Shown: in pieces, positions 33,013 to 42,032 of the stretch
Layout: every line of letters begins with the position of its first letter
Position numbering within the stretch: the stretch's first letter is position 1
Assembly (NCBI GenBank): GCA_041653995.1
Contig: JBAZEK010000003.1
Location: forward strand, 186,001-250,000
DNA: 64,000 bases
Source of the DNA: Dehalococcoidia bacterium
Lineage (GTDB): Bacteria; Chloroflexota; Dehalococcoidia; GIF9; UBA5629
Reading direction: 5' to 3'
Notes under the pieces: generated by a model
The model's database searches: none
What the model was told of the DNA's origin: nothing
What the model saw: the letters and a program-made list of their open reading frames with translations, nothing else
Program-made: the position numbers and the translations under genes

Positions 33013-33846
33013 TTAAATGGCCAACCTGCTCATGCTTCCCATCTGGTAACCGGCCAGGTCGACCGTGACATGTTTGTAGCCGAGCTTTTTCAATTCCTCT
33101 ACAGCGGCTCGCCGGTTGTCCTTCTTTAAGAGCGTCGCAAATCCTTTATCATCAACCTCAATCCTGGCTATATCACGATGATGTCTCAGCCTGACATGTT
33201 CCGCGCCCAGTCCCCGGATGAAGGACTCGCCGGACGATACCTTACCTATTAACTCATGCGTGATGCGAGTGCGGTGCGGTATCCTGGTGGCCAGGCAGGG
33301 CATTGCAGGTTTCTCCCAGTTCGGCAATCCCTTCTTTCTGGCAAGGGACCTGATCTCCAGCTTGGTCAGGAACGATTCCGCCAGCGGGCTGCGCACACCG
33401 AGCTCAGCTATAGCCACCAGGCCGGGACGAAAATCACCGAGGTCGTCGTAGTTGGTGCCGTCGCAGACATATCTGATATGCCTGGCGCGGGCGGTCTCAT
33501 TCAGTATACCCAGCATATTCAGCTTACAGTGATAGCAGCGATCCTTGTTATTGACGGCGAAGTCCGGTATGTCGAGCTGGTTGAACTCTATCACCGCCAG
33601 TTTCAGTTTGAGCGATGACGCCAGTCTTTTGGCAGCCTGAAATTCCTCTGCTTCCATCAGCGGTGATTTAGCAAGAACAATCAGCACCCTGTTTTTCAAT
33701 ATAGCGGCGGCCGTGACGGACAGAAATGTGCTGTCCACCCCTCCGGAATAAGCCACGATAGCGGAACCCATTTTGCCGAGCATATTTTCCAGATGGCCGA
33801 CTTTATCAGCGGTCTTGCTCTCAACACTCAGTTTGTGTGATTTCAT
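33013..33846 (-). CDS. larE: LarE, sulfur transferase for the nickel-pincer cofactor
   Basis: A 277-residue PP-loop ATPase: AYSGGVDSTFLSV at about residue 33. The Cys in EKPAMPCLATRIP aligns with the sacrificial Cys of Lactobacillus LarE. Additional cysteines (KDRCYHCKL) raise the possibility of the Fe-S-dependent type. LarE adds two sulfur atoms to the carboxylated nicotinate nucleotide made by LarB. Its start overlaps the larB stop (33843-33846), and larC follows 17 nt after. Confidence 0.93.
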   Translation of the reverse strand: MKSHKLSVESKTADKVGHLENMLGKMGSAIVAYSGGVDSTFLSVTAAAILKNRVLIVLAKSPLMEAEEFQAAKRLASSLKLKLAVIEFNQLDIPDFAVNNKDRCYHCKLNMLGILNETARARHIRYVCDGTNYDDLGDFRPGLVAIAELGVRSPLAESFLTKLEIRSLARKKGLPNWEKPAMPCLATRIPHRTRITHELIGKVSSGESFIRGLGAEHVRLRHHRDIARIEVDDKGFATLLKKDNRRAAVEELKKLGYKHVTVDLAGYQMGSMSRLAI

Positions 33847-34631
33847 CTATTGATCAGGCCGGCCAGATAGCCGGCGTTGAACCCCCCATCGATATTGACC
33901 ACGGCAACGCCCGGCGCGCAGCTGTTGAGCATGGTCAGCAGCGGCGCAATGCCCTTGAAGCTGGCCCCGTAGCCGACGCTGGTGGGTACCGCTATGACAG
34001 GACAGGTCACCAGCCCACCCAGCACCGCGGGCAGCACGCCGTCCATTCCTGCTACGGCGATGATTACCCTGGCGCTCCTGACCTGTTCAAGATGATCGAA
34101 CAGGCGGTGGATGCCGGCCACGCCCACGTCGAAGATGCGCTCGATTTTATTGCCCATCATCTCGGCCGTGACAGCAGCCTCCTCGGCCACGGGTATATCC
34201 GCCGTGCCTCCCGTAACTATGGTTATGCCCGGTTTTCCCGCCTTTTTCACAATGCGGTCAATAATAACGGCGCGGGCGTCTGCATTATAAACGGCGTCCG
34301 GCAATTTCTTTTTAATAGCCCTGAATCCATCGGCGTCGACGCGTGTAATCAACACCCTTCCGGAATGCGCCGCCAGACTATTTGCAATACTGACCAGCTG
34401 CTCCCTGGTCTTGCCCGGCCCGAAGACAACCTCGGGAAAGCCCGTGCGCAGGCTCCGATGGTGGTCGAGCTTGGCATGCACCATGTCCTCGTAAGGCAGG
34501 ACGCTCAACTGCCTGACAGCATCCTGCAGGGACAGGTCCCCCGACCTGACCTTCTTGAGCAAATCCGTCAACCAGCGTTGATTGAATTTCTGCCCCACGG
34601 ATTCTATCTTTTTATGCTCACCTTTTATCAT
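33843..34631 (-). CDS. larB: LarB, pyridinium carboxylase/hydrolase
   Basis: A 262-residue LarB, with the PurE-like C-terminal domain: TGGTADIPVAEEA, GVAGIHRLF, AGMDGVLPAVLGGL and PTSVGYGASF. It carboxylates nicotinic acid adenine dinucleotide at C5 and cleaves it to start pincer-cofactor synthesis. First gene of the lar operon; larA is not in the window. A 21-nt inverted repeat lies 17 nt upstream of its start. Confidence 0.93.
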   Translation of the reverse strand: MIKGEHKKIESVGQKFNQRWLTDLLKKVRSGDLSLQDAVRQLSVLPYEDMVHAKLDHHRSLRTGFPEVVFGPGKTREQLVSIANSLAAHSGRVLITRVDADGFRAIKKKLPDAVYNADARAVIIDRIVKKAGKPGITIVTGGTADIPVAEEAAVTAEMMGNKIERIFDVGVAGIHRLFDHLEQVRSARVIIAVAGMDGVLPAVLGGLVTCPVIAVPTSVGYGASFKGIAPLLTMLNSCAPGVAVVNIDGGFNAGYLAGLINR

Positions 34632-34647
34632 CCGCTTCTCCGCTCAC

Positions 34648-34668
34648 GCGTTATGGTAAGTATAACGC
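34648..34668. promoter_or_regulatory. Inverted repeat upstream of larB
   Basis: GCGTTAT (34648-34654) and ATAACGC (34662-34668), exact 7-bp arms around 7 nt, 17 nt upstream of the larB start. A possible operator for the lar operon; the regulator is unknown. Confidence 0.4.
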
Positions 34669-34719
34669 AGCAGAAGGTGCAGTACAATACGGATGTCGTA
34701 GCTGGGATTAAACAATTTA

Positions 34720-34741
34720 TACAAAATAGTTGTTTTTTGTA
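34720..34741. promoter_or_regulatory. Inverted repeat upstream of the aminotransferase gene
   Basis: TACAAAA (34720-34726) and TTTTGTA (34735-34741) flank 8 nt in the divergent region between larB and the aminotransferase gene. AT-rich and 74 nt before the ATG; a candidate operator or part of a promoter. Confidence 0.35.
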
Positions 34742-34814
34742 ACACGGTGGATTAAAATAACGGCGTCCGCCGCCTGTAAGGCCATTCGGCCGGGCGGGCA
34801 AAGGGGGGAAAGAA

Positions 34815-36158
34815 ATGAGTATACCTAAGCTGAGCGACGAGAAATACAAAGAAGTTATCACCGCCTACGAGAAAAAGACCCCTAAATCCAGGAAACTGAT
34901 CGAAGAATCCCGCAAATACATAGTCCCCATGGGCGCACCCGCCTACATGATCTGGCACAGACCCTATCCTCTCTTTATCGACAATGCCAAAGGGTCGCGG
35001 CTTTACGATGTGGACGGCAACGAGTACATCGACATGTTCATCGACCAGGGTATCTCCTATATCGGACACAAAGCGCCAGCCATCCGCAAGGCCATCGATA
35101 AAGCGCTGGATAAATACGGCTTCCACCTTGAGATGTGCGAGGAGCTCGCCACCAGGTGGGCGCAGAAGGTGATGCAGCATTACCCCTCAATCAAGAAGAT
35201 AAAAATAGTCAACTCCGGCAACGAGGCCACCGAGCTGGTCTGCCAGATCGCGAGGGCCTTCACCGGTAAAAACAAGATCATCAAATTCGCCGGACACCAT
35301 CACGGCTGGAACGGCGTCCTGTCCTACGACGCGCTGGCGGCAGGATCGGGCACCCTCTTCACCCTGGGCATACCCAACAACCATTGGGACAACCTGATCA
35401 ACCTGCCGCCCAACGATATAGGGATCGTGGAGAAAGCTCTTCAGGATAACAAAGACCAGGTGGCGGCCGTCGTGCTCGAGCCGCTGGGCGCTTCCTCGGG
35501 TGGCACGCCGCTCAATGAGGGCTTCCAGAAGCAGCTTCGCGAGCTCACCACTAAATACAACGTCCTGCTGGCCTTCGACGAGGTGGCCACCGGATTCAGA
35601 GTAGCCATCGGCGGCGTCCAGCAGGTGCTGGGCATAACGCCCGACCTGACCTGCCTGGGCAAACCGGTGGGCGGAGGCATACCCATCGGCGCGGTGGGTG
35701 GACGCGAGGACGTGATGTCGGTGGTCGGCGCTCTGGACCCCAGGGCCGAGCACTTCGGGCCGCTCTTCCCCATGGGCTCATTTTGCGCTCACCCGCTGGC
35801 CATGGCGGCCGGCATCGCCTTCATTGAGGAACTCGAGAAAGGCAATTATATACAGAACTCCATCGACAGAGCAGCCGACCTGGCCAAACTCATCAACGAG
35901 GTGGCGGCCGGCCTCAAGATGGACGTCTCGGCCCATGCCCTCTACAGCATCGTGCATTTCGGCCTTAACGGAAAGTTCGATATGAGCCAGGTGCTGGAGG
36001 TCTACGAGTTCGACCTGATGATCCGGCTGGCGTTGCTGCTGGGTGATCCAGGAGTTGTGGTACTTCCCGGCCACGTCTATATGTCGGGCGTTATGACCGA
36101 GAAGGACATACAGAAAAGCCGGCAGGCTTTTGAGACGGCGTTCAGCATCTATAAGTAA
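34815..36158 (+). CDS. Class III aminotransferase (glutamate-1-semialdehyde aminomutase-like)
   Basis: A 447-residue PLP enzyme. Key elements: NSGNEATELVCQIARAFTGK (PLP phosphate loop), FAGHHHGWN, VLEPLG, LLAFDEVATGFRV, and the PLP lysine in LTCLGKPVGGGIPIGAVGG. It resembles GSA aminomutase, but a second, clearer HemL is encoded in the tetrapyrrole operon, and this copy starts a catabolic cluster. Beta-amino-acid aminotransferases are of this GSAM-like type, so conversion of a beta-amino acid to a beta-keto acid for the BKACE downstream is a fair guess. AAGGGGGGAAAG precedes the ATG. Confidence 0.85.
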   Translation: MSIPKLSDEKYKEVITAYEKKTPKSRKLIEESRKYIVPMGAPAYMIWHRPYPLFIDNAKGSRLYDVDGNEYIDMFIDQGISYIGHKAPAIRKAIDKALDKYGFHLEMCEELATRWAQKVMQHYPSIKKIKIVNSGNEATELVCQIARAFTGKNKIIKFAGHHHGWNGVLSYDALAAGSGTLFTLGIPNNHWDNLINLPPNDIGIVEKALQDNKDQVAAVVLEPLGASSGGTPLNEGFQKQLRELTTKYNVLLAFDEVATGFRVAIGGVQQVLGITPDLTCLGKPVGGGIPIGAVGGREDVMSVVGALDPRAEHFGPLFPMGSFCAHPLAMAAGIAFIEELEKGNYIQNSIDRAADLAKLINEVAAGLKMDVSAHALYSIVHFGLNGKFDMSQVLEVYEFDLMIRLALLLGDPGVVVLPGHVYMSGVMTEKDIQKSRQAFETAFSIYK

Positions 36159-36187
36159 TTGATATAAAGGCTGTTCATGTAAGTCTA

Positions 36188-36236
36188 TTGACAGGGAGAA
36201 TGGAAATTGTATAATGCCTTGACTGACCTTTCTCCC
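36188..36236 (+). promoter_or_regulatory. Consensus promoter for the permease operon with flanking inverted half-sites
   Basis: TTGACA (36188-36193) and TATAAT (36210-36215) with 16 nt between are perfect hexamers. GGGAGAA (36194-36200) and TTCTCCC (36230-36236) are inverted half-sites that bracket the -10, a likely operator. The ATG of the permease is at 36272. Confidence 0.65.
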
Positions 36237-36271
36237 GGCAGATACAAATAAAAACGTAAGGAGTAGATGGG

Positions 36272-37696
36272 ATGACAGAAGAAACACAGCAAGGTCAAGG
36301 CATACTCAGAAAAGAGCTCACACTGGTACTGCTGATCTTTCTCATGATCGGCCTGAACATCGGCGGCTCTCTTTTCACACTGACCAATGTCGCTGCGGGC
36401 CTGACCGGCCCATCGCTCATCATCGCGCAGATCATCTCCGCCCTACCCGTCTTCCTGGCCATCATACCCTACATGCTGCTGACTTCCATCGCGCCCAAGT
36501 CGGCGGCCAGTTATCAATACGGCAAACTCGCCTCCTACCCCATGGCAGTAGCGGGCGTGATGGTGCTGTTGGTGGCCATGCCGCTGGGCGGCCTGCCCCT
36601 CTTCGCCATCACCAACGGGCGCTTCATCATGATGCTTTTCCCGGATGCGCCCGCCATGGTGCCCGGCCTGGGCATCTCCTGGGTCGTATTGATCGCACTG
36701 ATCACCATCACTCTTTTCTATATCATCAATATAATCGGTATCAAGCCCGCCGCCCTGGTGCAGTTCGCCATGGTATTTCTGCTGATCTCCGCGCTGCTGG
36801 CGTTCATTTTCGGCGGCCTCCCCCAGATCGAATGGTCGAACTTTTCTAATATGTTCACGGGCAATCTGAAATTCCCCGGCATGGCGCCGGCGCTGGGACA
36901 GACGGTAGGATTGATAGCGGCCGCGGCCATCTGCTACACACTGCTGGCCGGAGGACTGTTCGGCATCGAGCTTGGAGATGAAGTCAAAAAGGCCGGCGTT
37001 ACAATACCCAGAGGATTGCTCATCGCCATACTCGGCGCATTCCTGCTGACCTGGTTTGTCGAGATAGTCGCCATCGGAGTCATGAACTGGGAACAGTTTG
37101 CAGCATCCAAGGACCTGGGCGCCGCGTGCAAACTGATCTTCGGCGCCGGTTCGTTCTGGTTCTATTTCTTCATCATCGGCGGCGCCGTGATGGCCTGTAT
37201 CTCCACGGTGCATGCGGTGATGACTATCGCCGGACGCTACGTCATGGCCTACGCCAAGGACGGCTTCTTCCCCAAATTTATGGCAAATATCAACAAGCAG
37301 TGGGGCACGCCCCACTGGGGACTCACCCTGCCCTGGGCATTAAGTGTAATCATGCTCCTGCTGGCCGGCGAGAGCCTCGGCATCTACGGGGCTATGCTCA
37401 ACTTCGGCATGCTGTGGATGGTCACACTGGTGCTGATCGCAGCCGCCCGGCTGCACAAGACGCATCCCGAGGAGTACAAGCTGTCGCAATTCAAATTCAA
37501 GCCGGGCTGGGTTTCATTCACGGCCATCGCTGCCGCCGTGTTAAACGTGCTCTTCATGCTGCTGCTGGTCGTCTTCCTGCTGATGCAGAAGGTCACCTGG
37601 CCGATTATACTGTTCGTCATCGCCATCATCGTCGGACTGGGCCTCTACTACATTCAAAAAGCGAGAAAGAAGGTCATACCGGCAACGCTGCTATAG
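36272..37696 (+). CDS. APC-superfamily amino acid permease
   Basis: A 474-residue transporter with about 12 hydrophobic helices. The first helix contains NIGGSLFTLTNVAAG, the flexible glycine-rich substrate-binding segment of APC permeases, and the loop GIELGDEVKKAGVTIPRG matches the family's conserved cytoplasmic loop. It would import an amino acid or amine for the neighbouring aminotransferase, dehydrogenase and BKACE. GTAAGGAGTAGATGGG lies before the ATG. It has its own strong promoter. Confidence 0.88.
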   Translation: MTEETQQGQGILRKELTLVLLIFLMIGLNIGGSLFTLTNVAAGLTGPSLIIAQIISALPVFLAIIPYMLLTSIAPKSAASYQYGKLASYPMAVAGVMVLLVAMPLGGLPLFAITNGRFIMMLFPDAPAMVPGLGISWVVLIALITITLFYIINIIGIKPAALVQFAMVFLLISALLAFIFGGLPQIEWSNFSNMFTGNLKFPGMAPALGQTVGLIAAAAICYTLLAGGLFGIELGDEVKKAGVTIPRGLLIAILGAFLLTWFVEIVAIGVMNWEQFAASKDLGAACKLIFGAGSFWFYFFIIGGAVMACISTVHAVMTIAGRYVMAYAKDGFFPKFMANINKQWGTPHWGLTLPWALSVIMLLLAGESLGIYGAMLNFGMLWMVTLVLIAAARLHKTHPEEYKLSQFKFKPGWVSFTAIAAAVLNVLFMLLLVVFLLMQKVTWPIILFVIAIIVGLGLYYIQKARKKVIPATLL

Positions 37697-37726
37697 ACCG
37701 GTTTGAAATGGAGCAGCCAGAAAACG

Positions 37727-38698
37727 ATGCCCGGAACTAAACGTATTGCCGTCATCGGGGCGGGCGTAATGGGCCCGGGTATCGCCATATCCTTCGCCCG
37801 CCACGGTTACTCTGTTTCACTGGCCGACATCGATCCCGCGGCACTGGAGCGCGCTGCGACCAGCATCAATTCGATGGCGCGTCTGTTCGGTGACAGAACA
37901 GCTCCGGGCAGGCGCGGTGGTAAAGATATCGCGGCCGGGATTAGCCTGACATCATCGATAGAGGAGGCCGCAGGTAAAGCCGACTTCATCGTAGAGGCTG
38001 TCAAGGAGGAGTTGCCCGTTAAAAGCCGCGTGTTCGCCGACCTGGAGAAGGTCTGCCCGCCGCATGCCATTCTGGCCAGCAATTCCTCGACGCTCTCCAT
38101 CGACAACATAGCTGAAAAGGTCTCTCGCAAAGAAAGGACTATCCTGACACACTTCGTCAATCCTCCGGAGGTCATGCCGGTAGTGGAAGTGGCGCGCGGC
38201 AGTGCTACCTCAGATAAAACATTCGTGGATACCGTTGACCTGATTCAGACCATCGGCAAACGTCCCATCATCTGCGACAGGGTAGTGCCCGGCTACCTGG
38301 TCAACTCGTTCAACATGGCCATCATGGCTGCAGCGCTCGATTTTCTGGGGAACGGGGTGGCCACCCTGGAGGAGATCGATTTCGCCTTTACCCGGGGCCT
38401 GGGCCCACGTCTGTCTATAATGGGACCTTTCAAGACTATGGACCTGATCGGCCTGGACCTCATCTGGCAGGCCGTTCTCAGCTTTGATCCCAACGCCCAC
38501 AGCGACCCGCGCGCAGCCCGCCTCAGCGAACTGGTGCAGGCAGGCCACTTCGGCATGAAAACGGGTAAGGGATTCTACGATTACGGCGGGCGCAGTCGTG
38601 ACGAAGTCATGCAGGAGATCGACCGTCAACTGCTGGATATCGTGTCTAACCGTCCCGCGGGGACAAAAGGAGGTACACACACCCATGGGATTCAATAA
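37727..38698 (+). CDS. 3-hydroxyacyl-CoA dehydrogenase-family (carnitine/3-hydroxyacid dehydrogenase-like) enzyme
   Basis: A 323-residue NAD-dependent dehydrogenase. The Rossmann motif GAGVMGPGIAISFARHG is at the N terminus. The family's NSSTLS and the catalytic-region THFVNPPEVMPVVEV follow, and the C-terminal helical domain includes the GFYDYGG ending. The length fits L-carnitine dehydrogenase and related 3-hydroxyacid dehydrogenases acting without CoA. It would make a beta-keto acid for BKACE. The ATG at 37727 is used; a TTG at 37703 would be longer. It overlaps the next gene by 14 nt. Confidence 0.82.
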   Translation: MPGTKRIAVIGAGVMGPGIAISFARHGYSVSLADIDPAALERAATSINSMARLFGDRTAPGRRGGKDIAAGISLTSSIEEAAGKADFIVEAVKEELPVKSRVFADLEKVCPPHAILASNSSTLSIDNIAEKVSRKERTILTHFVNPPEVMPVVEVARGSATSDKTFVDTVDLIQTIGKRPIICDRVVPGYLVNSFNMAIMAAALDFLGNGVATLEEIDFAFTRGLGPRLSIMGPFKTMDLIGLDLIWQAVLSFDPNAHSDPRAARLSELVQAGHFGMKTGKGFYDYGGRSRDEVMQEIDRQLLDIVSNRPAGTKGGTHTHGIQ

Positions 38699-39719
38699 GA
38701 TTTTAGTGGTCGGCGGCGGCGCCATCGGCGGCATCACCGCAGCGCTGCTGACCAGGCAAGGCCTGAACGTGATAGTGCTGGACGCCGACAAAGAGCACAT
38801 CAAGCGGATGAACAGCGGCCTTGAGATAAGCGGCTTCAGAGAGATGACTGTACCGGTCAAGGCTATGCTGCCCGGCGACTTCGTCGGCGCACAAAACGCC
38901 GGCTGGGCCGATATCGTCCTGCTGGCGGTCAAGGGACTGCATACTGAAAATGCGCTGAAATCCGTATTACCCGTGATATCAAAGACCGCCCCGGTCGTCT
39001 CTCTGCAAAACGGTATAAATGAGGAGACCATCTCCAAAATCGTCGGCGTTGAGCGCACCATCGCCTGCAGCATCACCTGGGGAAGCACCAATAAAGGGCC
39101 GGGCCAGCTGATGCAGACCACCGACGGCGGGTTCATCATCGGCCAGTGGCCGACCGGTAAGAGCAAAATAGTGGAAGATACGGCCTCCCTGCTTTCCAAA
39201 GCCTTCAATACCGAGATTTCCGACAATATCATCGGGGACCGCTGGACCAAGCTGCTGATCACCGTCTCATTTACCGGTGTCGGCACGACGGCGGGACTGA
39301 CCTACGGAGGCGTGATCGAAAATGAGGCCGCCCGCAAGGTGGCGCTGACCGTGATCACCGAGACCTATGATGTGGGCATCAAAGCGGGCGTTAAGTTCGC
39401 CGACCTGATGGGCGTCTCCCCATCCATCGTCCTGGTACGCAACAAGCAGGACTTTGAAAAGGCGTCCGGATTAATGGAGATCGGGTTCGCCAACCACAAG
39501 GCCACCAAACCCTCCATGTGGCAGGATATCGAAAAAGGGCGCAAAACCGAGGTGGATTTCGTCAACGGATACGTTGTCAGAAAGGGCAAAGAGGTCGGCT
39601 TGAAAACGCCGGCCAACGAGATGGTGACCAGAGTGATAAAGGAGATAGAGGACGGTAAAAGGAAGCCCTCCCTGGAGAACCTTAAAGAATTCAACAGCAT
39701 CACGGCTTATATTAAATAA
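38685..39719 (+). CDS. Ketopantoate reductase (ApbA/PanE)-family protein
   Basis: A 344-residue protein with the Rossmann motif VVGGGAIGGITAALLTRQG and the family segments VLLAVKG, SLQNGINEE and WTKLLITVSF. The C-terminal helical domain has KPSMWQDIEKGRKTEVDFVNG, the ApbA signature. It is a 2-dehydropantoate 2-reductase relative, but no pantothenate genes are near; within this cluster it may reduce or oxidise a hydroxy acid of the catabolic route. AAAAGGAGG precedes the ATG at 38685, inside the end of the previous gene. Confidence 0.85.
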   Translation: MGFNKILVVGGGAIGGITAALLTRQGLNVIVLDADKEHIKRMNSGLEISGFREMTVPVKAMLPGDFVGAQNAGWADIVLLAVKGLHTENALKSVLPVISKTAPVVSLQNGINEETISKIVGVERTIACSITWGSTNKGPGQLMQTTDGGFIIGQWPTGKSKIVEDTASLLSKAFNTEISDNIIGDRWTKLLITVSFTGVGTTAGLTYGGVIENEAARKVALTVITETYDVGIKAGVKFADLMGVSPSIVLVRNKQDFEKASGLMEIGFANHKATKPSMWQDIEKGRKTEVDFVNGYVVRKGKEVGLKTPANEMVTRVIKEIEDGKRKPSLENLKEFNSITAYIK

Positions 39720-39750
39720 CAATTATATACATTAAGGAGGTATTTCATAC

Positions 39751-40674
39751 ATGACAAAGAAGTTGATTATCCAGGTGGCGCCTTTCGGTTCAAACACGCT
39801 ACATGAAAAAACACCTAACCTTCCCAACCTGGGCAAAAGGACCCCTTACCTGCCGATTACACCTGAAGAGGTCGCAGAGGAGGCTCTTCGCTCGTATAAT
39901 GCGGGTGCAACCCTGTGCCATATCCACGCCAGGGATCCCATACACATGCTGGCCACTCCTGATATCAAGGTCTGGGGCGATGTGGTAGCACGCATACGGG
40001 AAAAGTGCCCGATATTAATCGAGGCCGGCGGCGGCATCGGCGCCTGGGTGGATACGACCACATGGCAGATCATCCCGGCATCCGAAGAACAGAAACTGGC
40101 ACTGCTGGATATCAAGCCCGAGCCGGATATGCTTACGCTCAATATGGGCACGTTTGATATGTCGATCGGCAAGTACGGTTTTTCCACTTTCAGCAATACA
40201 CCACCCTTCCAGAGGAAGATCATCAAGGGCATCCTGGAAAGGGGCTGGGGCATGGAACTGGAGATCTGGGACGTAAGCCACCTGTACAATACCATGGCGC
40301 TCTGCGAAGAAGGGGTATTCGATAAAAATATGGTCTTCCACATCGATTATCCTCTGGGTGTAGCCGGCGGACAGCCTGCTACGGCCAAACAGCTTATGTA
40401 TATCTCGGAAGAGGGCAAGAGGATGTTCCCCAATTCCAAGTGGCAGGCCCTTGGCATCGGCAAGGATGAGTTCCCCATGATCACAATGGCTATGCTTTTG
40501 GGCGCCGATAGCGTTCGGGTCGGTCTCGAAGATAACATCTATATCTCGCATGGCGAACTGGCTAAATCCAACGCTGAGCTGGTTGAAAAAGCGGTCAGAA
40601 TCGCACGCGAGCTGGATTTCGAGATCGCGACCGTGGAAGAAGCCAGGGAATTGCTGCATCTCAAGAAAAAATAA
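39751..40674 (+). CDS. BKACE (beta-keto acid cleavage enzyme, DUF849)
   Basis: A 307-residue TIM-barrel enzyme. The zinc-binding histidines lie in LCHIHARDP, and the conserved EAGGGIG and later HIDYPLGVAGGQPA and LGADSVRVGLEDN match the BKACE family. BKACEs convert a beta-keto acid plus acetyl-CoA into acetoacetyl-CoA and a shortened product, as in carnitine (dehydrocarnitine cleavage) or lysine fermentation (Kce). The exact keto acid is unknown. AAGGAGG precedes the ATG. It follows the two dehydrogenases, which could supply its substrate. Confidence 0.92.
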   Translation: MTKKLIIQVAPFGSNTLHEKTPNLPNLGKRTPYLPITPEEVAEEALRSYNAGATLCHIHARDPIHMLATPDIKVWGDVVARIREKCPILIEAGGGIGAWVDTTTWQIIPASEEQKLALLDIKPEPDMLTLNMGTFDMSIGKYGFSTFSNTPPFQRKIIKGILERGWGMELEIWDVSHLYNTMALCEEGVFDKNMVFHIDYPLGVAGGQPATAKQLMYISEEGKRMFPNSKWQALGIGKDEFPMITMAMLLGADSVRVGLEDNIYISHGELAKSNAELVEKAVRIARELDFEIATVEEARELLHLKKK

Positions 40675-40694
40675 ATAACGATCGGAGGAGCAGG

Positions 40695-41990
40695 ATGGAT
40701 AGTAAGCCGGCTTTAAAGCGATACCAGTTATCGTCATCTTCCCGCATGTACATATTCGTCCTGCTCTTCCTGCTTTATTTCTTCGACTACGTCGACCGCA
40801 CTGTGGTCACCTCCCTCTTCCCTTTTATACAGAGGGATTGGGGTATCTCGGATGCTGAGTGCGGCATGCTGGTATCCGCGGTCTACTGGTCCATCCTCAT
40901 CTTCACCTTCCCTGTTTCCATACTGGTCGACCGCTGGAGCCGCAAGAAGACTATCGGATTGATGGGCGTGTTCTGGAGCCTGGCTACGGCGGCCTGCGCC
41001 TTCATGCCCAACTTCAAAGCACTCTTCGGCGCCAGGACCGCGATCGGCATCGGAGAGGCGGGCTATGCGCCCGGCGGATCCGCCATGATATCAGGGCTTT
41101 ACCCCGAGGAGAAGCGTGCCCGCATGTTCGGCATCTGGAACGCCTCCATACCGCTGGGCAGCGCGGTTGGCATCGCCCTGGGCGGCATTATCGCCAAGTC
41201 ACTGGGATGGCAACACGCCTTCGGCCTGGTGGCCATACCCGGCCTGATCGTGGCCATCATGTTTTTCTTCGTGAAGGACTACAAAACCGTGGAGCTGGTC
41301 AAAACGGTGGACGAAGGCAAGGGCGCAGGCAAGAAGAAAATGAGCTTCGGCGATATCAGCAGGGAGTTCCTTCAGACTCCCAGCCTGTGGTTCACATACC
41401 TTGGATTCGCCGCCGTCGTATTCGTTACCACCTCGATCATCACCTGGCTGCCGACCTACTTTTATCGTGCCGGTGGTATCGCGGAGGACCAGGCCGGCCT
41501 GCGTGCCAGCGCGATCATGGCGCTGGCAATCATCGGGGCGCCGCTGGGCGGCTTCCTAGCCGATCTGTGGTACAGGAAAGACCTGAGAGCCCGGCTGCTG
41601 TTCTGCGCCATATCCATACTGCTGACGGCGGTATTCGTTTATCTGGCATTTTCATTTCTCGAAGGAATGAGCCAGTACCTCATGCTGCTGCTGGTAGGTA
41701 TCGCCATCACAAGCTTTATCCCTGCCGCGCTGGCCGTCTGCCAGGACGTGGTGCACGCCGGGCTGCGAGCCACTTCCGTGGCCCTGGCGGTTGTCATCCA
41801 GCACCTGCTTGGCTCATCGCTTGGCCCCATAGTAACAGGGGCCTTTTCCGACGCCTACGGCATACACACGGCCATGACATTTTTGCCCATTTATCTGATC
41901 GTCGCCGCGGCTCTCTTCTTCGTCGGCTCTTTCTTCTACAAGAAAGACTACGCCAAGGTGGAGAAAATAGAGCTCCAGATGGAATCCTGA
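40695..41990 (+). CDS. MFS transporter (anion:cation symporter-like)
   Basis: A 431-residue MFS carrier with 12 predicted helices. The signature DRWSRKKTIGL lies in the loop between helices 2 and 3, and FGARTAIGIGEAGYAPGGSAMISGLYPEEKRARMFGIW covers the region of helices 4-5 common to ACS-type carriers of organic anions. It would import or export an organic acid related to the BKACE route. GGAGGAGCAGG precedes the ATG. It is the last gene of the catabolic cluster. Confidence 0.88.
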   Translation: MDSKPALKRYQLSSSSRMYIFVLLFLLYFFDYVDRTVVTSLFPFIQRDWGISDAECGMLVSAVYWSILIFTFPVSILVDRWSRKKTIGLMGVFWSLATAACAFMPNFKALFGARTAIGIGEAGYAPGGSAMISGLYPEEKRARMFGIWNASIPLGSAVGIALGGIIAKSLGWQHAFGLVAIPGLIVAIMFFFVKDYKTVELVKTVDEGKGAGKKKMSFGDISREFLQTPSLWFTYLGFAAVVFVTTSIITWLPTYFYRAGGIAEDQAGLRASAIMALAIIGAPLGGFLADLWYRKDLRARLLFCAISILLTAVFVYLAFSFLEGMSQYLMLLLVGIAITSFIPAALAVCQDVVHAGLRATSVALAVVIQHLLGSSLGPIVTGAFSDAYGIHTAMTFLPIYLIVAAALFFVGSFFYKKDYAKVEKIELQMES

Positions 41991-42032
41991 TACGACCGCC
42001 GGCCTGCATAATCTACTTCAGTAAGAACTGGA

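Noticed and set aside
34815..36158. Second hemL (GSA aminomutase) gene
   Set aside because: A clearer HemL lies in the tetrapyrrole operon; this copy diverges and sits in a catabolic cluster, so a different amino donor is more likely.
36443..37315. Long minus-strand reading frame opposite the APC permease gene
   Set aside because: It mirrors a hydrophobic coding sequence, gives a His/Gln/Asp-rich low-complexity product, and has no ribosome-binding site.
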